From NCBI GenBank assembly GCA_937146725.1, contig CAKZRU010000161.1:1-53169 (forward strand): a stretch of 53,169 bases of DNA, in the 5' to 3' direction. This document shows, in pieces, positions 1 through 6,039 of the stretch. The notes under the pieces are model-generated. The model saw only the letters and a list, made by a program, of their open reading frames with translations, did not search any database and had not been told where the DNA came from. The DNA comes from an uncultured Myxococcales bacterium (GTDB taxonomy: Bacteria > Myxococcota_A > Bradymonadia > UBA7976 > VGTA01). A program made the translations under genes and the position numbers. How positions within the stretch are numbered: the stretch's first letter is position 1; the number at the start of each line of letters is the position of its first letter.

Positions 1-685
1 ATTCTGATTTTGCAAAAAGCTTTTGCTTCTCTATCACATATTTTTTCTCAATCGCACTTTGATTAAACACTCCGTTATCGTTTGGATAAAAGATTAAGTA
101 GACAGTCTTAGGTTTAAGCAAAGGTATAAACAGATGAGCATAAGTAAAATAATGACTTGGGTTATTGGCGCCAAAGCCTAAGTTTAAAACCGTGTCCTTA
201 ATTTGTTCTGATAGTTGACTTGGCAATGTTTTCTGATCGGATACACAAGCGCCGTGTACAAAAGAATCACCAATCATGATGTGGCTTGGGACAAGATCCC
301 AAAGCTTATCTTGATTACGAAAACCAAAGCGATCAGAATGATATTTAATAAGCCCATACCCCTCATTACAAAAATATGTATCAGTGAATGGCTGACCTGC
401 AATGAGAGGATATTCTAAATCTAGAGAGTCGAGAAGATATGGATAAAGGGCAGGTACATAGCCCTCACGAACCGCTTGAGCTCTTTGGGGAATATCTTCT
501 GAGATGACTCTTTTTTTTTCTATTTCACGAACATCATGGTAGGTCTGAGGCAAAGAGGTCGACTGAGAAAGCGTACGTGCGATCAGCCAATCACCAATGA
601 TCAATAGACCATAACAAACCCATATGGTGGTTAAGATAAGTATATGGTCTTTAGTCACTTTAATCCAGCGCATAGCTTTGCTCAT
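1..685 (-). CDS. Membrane-anchored SGNH/GDSL hydrolase-like protein (3' end outside window)
   Basis: Reading the minus strand from the ATG at 685 gives an open frame of 228 codons running off the left edge, so the C-terminus is missing. Residues 14-36 form one hydrophobic segment, consistent with an inner-membrane anchor facing the periplasm. A block I motif, IGDSFVHG with the GDS serine at residue 141, and a later NLGFGANNP stretch near 168-176 match the SGNH hydrolase fold; the block V Asp/His pair would lie beyond the edge. The start overlaps the carbamoyltransferase stop by 26 bases, suggesting translational coupling; an ATG at 673 is an alternative start. SGNH proteins beside SxtJ/DUF5989/carbamoyltransferase genes are a recurrent arrangement, and an esterase or acyltransferase role on a carbamoylated glycan or metabolite is inference. 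Confidence 0.72.
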   Translation of the reverse strand, partial: MSKAMRWIKVTKDHILILTTIWVCYGLLIIGDWLIARTLSQSTSLPQTYHDVREIEKKRVISEDIPQRAQAVREGYVPALYPYLLDSLDLEYPLIAGQPFTDTYFCNEGYGLIKYHSDRFGFRNQDKLWDLVPSHIMIGDSFVHGACVSDQKTLPSQLSEQIKDTVLNLGFGANNPSHYFTYAHLFIPLLKPKTVYLIFYPNDNGVFNQSAIEKKYVIEKQKLFAKSE

Positions 686-2510
686 GCGATAGCTGAAGAA
701 ACGGATCTTGGTCTTGTTTATGTAGTAGGTAATGGCCGATCGACAGAAGATCTAGCTCGGTCCCCATAAAGCATTTAAAGGCATCGGTCGGTGTACAAAC
801 AATAGGCTCTCCTCGTACGTTAAAAGACGTATTTATCAATAGGGGATAAGCTGTTTTTTCTTTAAACTTTGTAATGAGAGCATGAAACAGTGGGTTTGTC
901 TCATTGTGTACAGTGTGCAGTCGGGCCGAGTAATCTACATGGGTGACTGCGGGTATGCTAGATCGAGGAACATTTAGCTTTTCAAGGCCAAATAGAGCCT
1001 GCTCTTGCTCAGTTATAGCAAGGCGTTGCTTAGCCTTAATCTCTGCAACAAACAGCATATAAGGGCTATCTGACTTATGCTCAAACCACTGCTCGAGTTC
1101 TTCACGTAATACACTTGGGGCAAAGGGACGAAAGCTCTCGCGATATTTTATTTTTAGGTTTAGTTGCTTCTGCATATATGGTGAACGAGGATCTGCCAAA
1201 ATACTTCTGGCCCCAAGTGCTCTTGGCCCAAACTCCATCCGGCCCTGCATCCATCCCACAACTTTTTCATTGGCGAGAGCTCCACTAACTTGTTCTAATA
1301 ACTCATCATCGGTAAGTTTAGTAAATACAGCGCCACATGCTCTTAACTCAGTTTCGATTTCTTGGTCAGAAAACTCTGGCCCTAAGTAAGCCCCCTTCAT
1401 CAGATCACCTAGTTTGTCATCCGGCTCCCTGATAAGTCTTTCACCATGATGATGGAGATACCAAGCGGATAAAGCCGCCCCTAAAGCACCACCGGCATCG
1501 CCCGCAGCTGGTTGAATCCAAATCTGTTCAAAGATATTTTCCCGCAGCAAGATACCGTTAGCTACGCAATTAAGAGCAACCCCACCCGCAAGGCATAGAT
1601 GACGTTCTCCGGTTTCTTCAGCAATATTCCGAGCAAGTCTAACCAAAATCTTTTCGATGACTTTTTGGATAGAGGCTGCCAAGTCCATCTCTCGTTGAGT
1701 GAGTGCTGACTCTGGTATGCGTGGTGGGCCGCCAAATAAACGATGAAACCTTGCATTGGTCATCGTTAAGCCGGTTGCAAAATTAAAGTAATCCATATTT
1801 AATTGAAAACTACCGTCAGGCGCGATATGAACAAGTTTTTCTTGAATAATATCAGTATAACAAGGCTGACCATAGGGTGCTAACCCCATCAGTTTATATT
1901 CACCAGAGTTTACCTTAAACCCCGTATAATAAGTAAAAGCCGAGTAGAGTAAGCCCAATGAATGAGGAAACTTAATTTCTTTAATGACCTTAAGATGCTT
2001 GCCATGACCAATTGCGACAGAGGTTGTTGTCCATTCGCCTACCCCGTCAAGGGTAAGCACAGCAGCACGCTCAAAAGGCGATGGATAAAACGCACTTGCT
2101 GCATGCGATAAATGATGCTCCGAAAAAAGCAAACGCTGTTTCCAATTCACCTCATCTCCTAAAACTAAAGCAAGCTCTTGGCACAATTTAGTCTTTTGAA
2201 AAAGTCTATCTTTGACCCACTTAGGAATCGCTTGAGTAAAGCTGATCAATCCCTTTGGGGCAAATGCTAAATAGGTTTCAAGGAGGCGTTCAAACTTTAT
2301 GAAAGGCTTTTCGTAAAAGACGACTTGTTCTATTTGCTCTGGAGTAATCCCGGCTTCTTTTAGGCAATAAAGAATTGCATGTTTAGGAAAACTTGGTTCA
2401 TGTTTTATACGGGTAAACCTTTCTTCTTGGGCAGCTGCAATAATGTCTCCCGATTTGATTAAACATGCTGCACTGTCATGATAAAATGCCGACAATCCAA
2501 GTATATACAT
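660..2510 (-). CDS. NodU/CmcH/TobZ-family O-carbamoyltransferase
   Basis: This 616-residue protein has the usual length and architecture of the family, which transfers a carbamoyl group from carbamoyl phosphate, through carbamoyl-AMP, to a hydroxyl of a sugar or natural product. The N-terminal Kae1-like domain shows HDSAA at 11-15, EERFTRIKHEPSFP at 29-42, the metal-binding HHLSH cluster at 132-136 and an LTLDGVGEW strand near 152-160. The C-terminal carbamoyltransferase domain contains GRMEFGPRALGARSIL. It resembles SxtI in context: a DUF5989-like gene lies 9 bases upstream, an SxtJ-like gene before that, and an SGNH gene overlaps its end. No glycosyltransferase or polyketide genes are in view, so the acceptor is unknown. 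The protein is presumably cytosolic. Confidence 0.93.
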   Translation of the reverse strand: MYILGLSAFYHDSAACLIKSGDIIAAAQEERFTRIKHEPSFPKHAILYCLKEAGITPEQIEQVVFYEKPFIKFERLLETYLAFAPKGLISFTQAIPKWVKDRLFQKTKLCQELALVLGDEVNWKQRLLFSEHHLSHAASAFYPSPFERAAVLTLDGVGEWTTTSVAIGHGKHLKVIKEIKFPHSLGLLYSAFTYYTGFKVNSGEYKLMGLAPYGQPCYTDIIQEKLVHIAPDGSFQLNMDYFNFATGLTMTNARFHRLFGGPPRIPESALTQREMDLAASIQKVIEKILVRLARNIAEETGERHLCLAGGVALNCVANGILLRENIFEQIWIQPAAGDAGGALGAALSAWYLHHHGERLIREPDDKLGDLMKGAYLGPEFSDQEIETELRACGAVFTKLTDDELLEQVSGALANEKVVGWMQGRMEFGPRALGARSILADPRSPYMQKQLNLKIKYRESFRPFAPSVLREELEQWFEHKSDSPYMLFVAEIKAKQRLAITEQEQALFGLEKLNVPRSSIPAVTHVDYSARLHTVHNETNPLFHALITKFKEKTAYPLLINTSFNVRGEPIVCTPTDAFKCFMGTELDLLSIGHYLLHKQDQDPFLQLSHEQSYALD

Positions 2511-2519
2511 ATGTTTAGC

Positions 2520-2669
2520 CTAAAATAAGGTATAGACAAAAGGGGCGACAACTGAGCCTTGTGCCACAATCAAAAGCCCGCTGATGATCAGTATCACCAT
2601 GATGATAGGTGCAAGCCACAGCTTTTTACGTACACGCAGAAAGGTCCAGAGTTCTTTTAAAGTTTCCAT
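2520..2669 (-). CDS. Small DUF5989/SxtN-like membrane protein
   Basis: This 49-residue protein fits exactly between the SxtJ-like gene (12 bases upstream) and the carbamoyltransferase (9 bases downstream). It starts METLKELWTFLRVRKKLWLA, followed by one hydrophobic helix (about 20-45) and a VAQGSVVAPFVY tail. That pattern, an amphipathic basic N-terminus and then a single helix ending in GS-APF-Y, is how I recognise DUF5989 proteins, which sit beside carbamoyltransferases. Its function is not known; it may tether the transferase to the membrane, which is inference. The gene is easily missed because of its length, but its tight spacing in a same-strand operon supports it. Confidence 0.82.
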   Translation of the reverse strand: METLKELWTFLRVRKKLWLAPIIMVILIISGLLIVAQGSVVAPFVYTLF

Positions 2670-2681
2670 ACGTACACTTAA

Positions 2682-3080
2682 CTAAAATTGATTTTCAAAA
2701 GATATAGCTTGAGTCGGCTCTTCACGTTTTTGCCAATAGGTCTGCTGTTTTTTGAAGCTCAATTTTAACTCATCGCGCCCACTTAATCTCATCAACACAG
2801 CTATTGGAGTAAAAAAAACAAAAAAGATTAGTCCCATGACGATGGGAGTAATGATCTTACCCAAGACTAAGCCTAAGCACATCCAGCCTATATTTAAAGT
2901 CTGTAAAAGCTTGGAGTTAATCAAAGTCAGCAATAAAAACATCATACTGAGAAGAGCGAAAAGAGATCCCCATACTTGATCATGATTTAACACTGTGTAA
3001 ACTGTGATCATGATGCAAATAAGTGTGACAAAAAATCCGAATTTTCGATTAGAAGGCAGGTCAACTCCGGAGATTTGCAT
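2682..3080 (-). CDS. SxtJ-family membrane protein
   Basis: This 132-residue protein has about four hydrophobic helices: around 14-30, 38-56, 62-80 and 78-96, the last two close together. An RLSGRDELKLSF motif follows, then a polar tail containing YWQKREE. The combination of helices followed by RLxGRDxL and a W-rich polar tail matches SxtJ-type proteins linked to carbamoyltransferases. It lies 17 bases after the SDR gene and 12 bases before the DUF5989-like gene, so it is part of the same operon. The molecular role is unknown. Confidence 0.78.
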   Translation of the reverse strand: MQISGVDLPSNRKFGFFVTLICIMITVYTVLNHDQVWGSLFALLSMMFLLLTLINSKLLQTLNIGWMCLGLVLGKIITPIVMGLIFFVFFTPIAVLMRLSGRDELKLSFKKQQTYWQKREEPTQAISFENQF

Positions 3081-3097
3081 TGGGACTCTCTCTTTGC

Positions 3098-3898
3098 TTA
3101 ATTCTCTTGAGCAGTGGGCCTAATAAGTAAGTCATGAACCTGTACATGAGCAGGTTGAGTCAATAGATACACAAGAGCATTGGCAATATCATTGGGATCT
3201 AAAACTCGGTATTGCGTGTAGATCTCATTTGCCTTTTCCTCACTCCGATGAAAGTGCGCAGCAAACTCTGTTTCAACAAAACCAGGACTGATCGATCCAA
3301 CTCTAATCTCACTCCCGAGCTCTCTGAGCTCTTTTCTGAGTCCTTCGGTGAGAGACCTCAAAGCAAACTTAGAAGCCGAGTACATGCCACTGCCTTGGGG
3401 GACACGATGGGCTGACATCGAAGAAATATGCACAATTTGTCCCCAGTCATCATGCTTTCTCATGTGCTGAATCGCCTCTCTTGTGCAAACACTTGGCGCA
3501 AGTATATTCACTTCTAGCGTTTCCCTCCAATCCTCTGTTTTACCTGTACTCAAAGGAGAGAAATGTCCTAACCCTGCATTATTTACGAGCACTCGTATGG
3601 GTCCAAACCGTTCATAAATCTCAGCAAAAAGCTTTTCGATATCATCGGTATTTCGAAGGTCTAGTTGGTATGCTATCGCTTGTTCTTGATTGGCCTGATA
3701 CTGGTTGAGCTCTTGGCACAGTGCTTTGAGTCGTTCTAGGCGTCTAGCTAATAAAATGACTTTCATGCCTAAGTCGGACAAGTGCTTGGCAATCGCAGCC
3801 CCTATCCCACTAGAAGCTCCAGTCACGACTGCAATTTCACCCTTTAGCTCAAAAGTTTTAACTGTTGTCTTTTGGTGCATTGGTACTTTCTGTTTCAT
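3098..3898 (-). CDS. Short-chain dehydrogenase/reductase (SDR), NAD(P)-dependent
   Basis: This 266-residue protein shows the classical SDR Rossmann fold. The cofactor motif TGASSGIG is at 26-33, NNAG at 106-109, the catalytic Asn in EVNILAP (131), the Ser in HISSMSAH (159/160), and YSASK gives Tyr173 and Lys177. A basic ARRLERL after beta-2 suggests NADP(H) preference, which is inference. The substrate cannot be told. A Met at residue 7 is an alternative start; neither has a strong ribosome-binding site. It lies 50 bases after a lipoprotein gene and 17 bases before the SxtJ-like gene, so it could modify the carbamoylation substrate or simply be co-transcribed. Confidence 0.9.
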   Translation of the reverse strand: MKQKVPMHQKTTVKTFELKGEIAVVTGASSGIGAAIAKHLSDLGMKVILLARRLERLKALCQELNQYQANQEQAIAYQLDLRNTDDIEKLFAEIYERFGPIRVLVNNAGLGHFSPLSTGKTEDWRETLEVNILAPSVCTREAIQHMRKHDDWGQIVHISSMSAHRVPQGSGMYSASKFALRSLTEGLRKELRELGSEIRVGSISPGFVETEFAAHFHRSEEKANEIYTQYRVLDPNDIANALVYLLTQPAHVQVHDLLIRPTAQEN

Positions 3899-3948
3899 AA
3901 GTTTGATATTAAGTGGTCAATGACTTGTATGATCAAAGATATAATACA

Positions 3949-4740
3949 CTACCATCCACAACCTTGAGCAAAAAAGTCTCGATCTGCTTGACCTAGTTCT
4001 TCAGCCCAATAACGGCGCCAATTTGTAATCCGTTCTAAATAGTCAAGCACTTCAGAATCAGCAAGAAGCTCTGCTTGCATGGTAAGCGTTTCATCGTGAT
4101 AGGGTATATTACCCGTTTTTGTGCCTAATCCCGGAATACGACTAGAAAGGCGAGGAAAATCGTTACGCTCACCCCATAAAGCATCTGGGTCTGCATAGAT
4201 TTCTCCACTTTCCAAAGACCAAGCTTCGATAAAAGTCATTTCTCCTTGGTCATTAAAAGTAAACTCTTCGTATATTGGACAGGCGCCTTTTTCATATTCA
4301 AAGGTAACATAGCATCGGGCAAAGGGTTGTACCGGAAAAAAGCGACAGTCGCGTTGGGGTACAGTCGAGGGATCAAGGCGCCTCAATGCAAGGCTGGCAT
4401 TAATCATATCTTCCGCCCCAAAGCCGGTTAGTAAAAGCCATGGTGGCCATTCCCAACGAGCCACCTGTTCATGGTAATTAGGAATATTTTCTTCCGGTGC
4501 CCTCAAATCTAAAGTATCAAAGTAAAGCAAAGCTTGTTCTACATAATATTCTGGCTCTTGAACCGCGGTTAAACATGTGGCAGTGGCTGCAATACTGTCC
4601 GAATATAAACAAGGATCACCATCAATGACCTCTTCTTGAGAAGCGTTGTTTGCATCGCAAGCACTGAAAACAACTAAACTTAAGCAGATGAATAAAGACA
4701 AGCGAGTTATAGGGCTGTGAGTTATGGGGAATCGAGTCAT
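3949..4740 (-). CDS. Hypothetical lipoprotein
   Basis: The 263-residue product begins with a basic N-terminus and a hydrophobic stretch ending in a lipobox (VVFSAC, Cys28), so it is expected to be lipidated and held in the inner or outer membrane. The mature part is acidic and Trp/Tyr-rich with several cysteines (CLYSDSIAATATCL, RDCRFFPVQPFARCYV, GACPIY, QGCGW). I do not recognise a family. It is first in the minus-strand run leading to the SDR and carbamoyltransferase genes and is divergent from the ArsR gene. Confidence 0.75.
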   Translation of the reverse strand: MTRFPITHSPITRLSLFICLSLVVFSACDANNASQEEVIDGDPCLYSDSIAATATCLTAVQEPEYYVEQALLYFDTLDLRAPEENIPNYHEQVARWEWPPWLLLTGFGAEDMINASLALRRLDPSTVPQRDCRFFPVQPFARCYVTFEYEKGACPIYEEFTFNDQGEMTFIEAWSLESGEIYADPDALWGERNDFPRLSSRIPGLGTKTGNIPYHDETLTMQAELLADSEVLDYLERITNWRRYWAEELGQADRDFFAQGCGW

Positions 4741-4909
4741 AATATATTCTCAGCATAGTTTAAGGCTGTGGTTCATCACTTATACAGAAAACTGTCCGTT
4801 CAGCAAACTGAGAGCCGTTTAAATCTCATATTATTACTCTTAAATACTTGATTTTTCGAAAGACTCAATGCTCAACACAACGCTCGACTTTGCTGATCAA
4901 TAAATAAGT

Positions 4910-4938
4910 TTGACTTCCTAAATTAAACAGTTTAACAT
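4910..4938 (+). promoter_or_regulatory. Predicted sigma-70 promoter of the arsR-like gene
   Basis: TTGACT at 4910-4915 is followed after exactly 17 bases by TAACAT at 4933-4938, a fair match to -35 and -10 hexamers. The gene's ATG is at 4972. The inverted repeat at 4921-4948 covers the spacer and the -10, the usual position for repression by an ArsR/SmtB dimer. Confidence 0.55.
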
Positions 4939-4948
4939 TTGTTTAATT
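4921..4948. promoter_or_regulatory. Candidate ArsR/SmtB operator (perfect inverted repeat)
   Basis: AATTAAACA (4921-4929) and TGTTTAATT (4940-4948) are perfect 9-bp inverted arms with a 10-bp spacer, 23 bases before the start of the ArsR-family gene. No close copy was seen before the TonB-receptor gene, so the site probably serves autoregulation of the arsR/His-rich pair. Confidence 0.6.
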
Positions 4949-4971
4949 GTTGATTTAGATTGGAATGATTC

Positions 4972-5322
4972 ATGTCATCTGAACATACACTCAACTGTGA
5001 ATCCACAGATCATCAAATGGTCAGCGTCATAAAAAGATCTGATGATGTAATCGAAGATACAGCCTCTCTTTTTAGCGCTTTAGGTGAGGTTTCTCGACTT
5101 CGCTTGCTAGAATTACTCTTTGATGGCCCTCGTTGTGTTTCTGAACTTGCACATGAAACCGAACAGTCTATGTCTTTAATCTCACAAAGGCTTAAAATCT
5201 TGCATCAAGCCCGATTGGTCAATAAAGAGCGTCAAGGGAAGCATATCTATTACAGTTTATCTGATGAACATATCGTACAACTGCTCAACAATGCTTTCGA
5301 TCATGTAGAAGAACACAAATAG
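4972..5322 (+). CDS. ArsR/SmtB-family metal-sensing repressor with an SmtB-like zinc site
   Basis: This 116-residue winged-helix protein has the ArsR core: LFSALGEVSRLRLLELL, then CVSELAHETEQSMSLISQRLKILHQA (about 55-80, recognition helix SMSLISQRLKIL) and a wing ending in GKHIYYSL. The C-terminal helix carries Asp98, His100, His111 and Glu114. The spacing D-x-H-x10-H-x2-E is that of the alpha-5 Zn(II) site in SmtB. Family members of this type release DNA when zinc (or sometimes Co/Ni) is abundant. A promoter and palindrome directly upstream suggest autoregulation. The next gene, 33 bases downstream, encodes a His-rich protein. Cys55, in RCVSE, would be the only candidate for an alpha-3 thiol site, so the alpha-5 site is likely the functional sensor. 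Confidence 0.93.
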   Translation: MSSEHTLNCESTDHQMVSVIKRSDDVIEDTASLFSALGEVSRLRLLELLFDGPRCVSELAHETEQSMSLISQRLKILHQARLVNKERQGKHIYYSLSDEHIVQLLNNAFDHVEEHK

Positions 5323-5355
5323 ATTTTTTACGTTATTAAGAACTAAGGAACGATT

Positions 5356-5715
5356 ATGAGCAATTCACAACATTCATGTCAAAAACACCAAGATCACAGC
5401 CATGTTCATGGTCCTCAGTGTGGTCATACCGCCATTAAGCACGGTGATCATGTAGATTATTTGCATGATGGACACCTCCATTATCCGCATGGTGATCATG
5501 TAGATGAACACCAACTCGAAGTATCAGAAAATAATCCCGCTGAATGTACGCCTAATCATCAATGCTCAGGTCACGAAGATGATCATGTTCATGGTCCCGG
5601 CTGTGGCCATGAAGCGGTACCGCATGGCGATCATATCGATTACATTGTTAATGGACACTTACACAGTCCTCATGGTGATCATTGTGATGACCATGGACCA
5701 GTAGAGAACATTTGA
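5356..5715 (+). CDS. His-rich, internally duplicated metal-binding protein
   Basis: This 119-residue protein has no signal peptide and is probably cytosolic. It consists of two related repeats of about 36 residues (roughly 17-53 and 77-113), each following HVHGPxCGHxAxxHGDHxDY, then GHLHxPHGDHxD. Each repeat has a single invariant Cys in CGH and many His and Asp residues, well suited to binding Zn(II), Ni(II) or Co(II). The start has a good AAGGA site. Such CGH/HGDH proteins occur next to ArsR-type regulators; a metal buffer or chaperone role is inference. It likely shares a transcript with the regulator and would be induced at high metal if that regulator behaves like SmtB. Confidence 0.85.
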   Translation: MSNSQHSCQKHQDHSHVHGPQCGHTAIKHGDHVDYLHDGHLHYPHGDHVDEHQLEVSENNPAECTPNHQCSGHEDDHVHGPGCGHEAVPHGDHIDYIVNGHLHSPHGDHCDDHGPVENI

Positions 5716-6039
5716 GTCAACATAAAACATCTCAACTCATTAGCAATTTAAACTCAGCTCGTATCTCTTGTATTAAATATCGAGAATCGATCCACAGACT
5801 TTAGTCTTAATATTAGGGAGAGTATAAGAGCTGGTAAAGCTTAGTCAAAAGAACTTATATCTCTATGTTTAAGGTAAAGAACGAATAGATATCAGCGGTT
5901 CATTGTTCCCCAACTCAACAGATACTTTTTGGAATTTGTTTTTTGAAACTTGCTTGATAAATTTTACTTGCAAGTAACTTGCATCTAGTGCATACCCACT
6001 GAATTAACCTAGCGTATTATCTTTACTGAGGTACAGTTC
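5716..6039. other. 324-bp intergenic region before the TonB-receptor operon
   Basis: No convincing gene is seen here. It holds a short dyad (AGACT-TT-AGTCT, 5796-5807), three ACTTGC hexamers at 5948, 5966 and 5977 (the second inside the 10-bp palindrome ACTTGCAAGT), a TATTAT at 6015-6020 that could be a -10, and a GAGG ribosome-binding site at 6028-6031. The receptor operon therefore appears to have its own promoter. Confidence 0.5.
5948..5982. promoter_or_regulatory. Repeated ACTTGC elements, candidate regulator site for the receptor operon
   Basis: ACTTGC occurs at 5948-5953, 5966-5971 and 5977-5982, with 18- and 11-base offsets. The middle copy is half of the perfect palindrome ACTTGCAAGT (5966-5975). 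The cluster ends 57 bases before the receptor start codon and just upstream of a possible -10 at 6015. The sequence differs from the arsR operator, so a second regulator is implied. Confidence 0.35.

Noticed and set aside
215..418. Plus-strand 67-codon frame at the left edge
   Set aside because: It lies antisense to the SGNH-like coding frame, which shows clear domain motifs.
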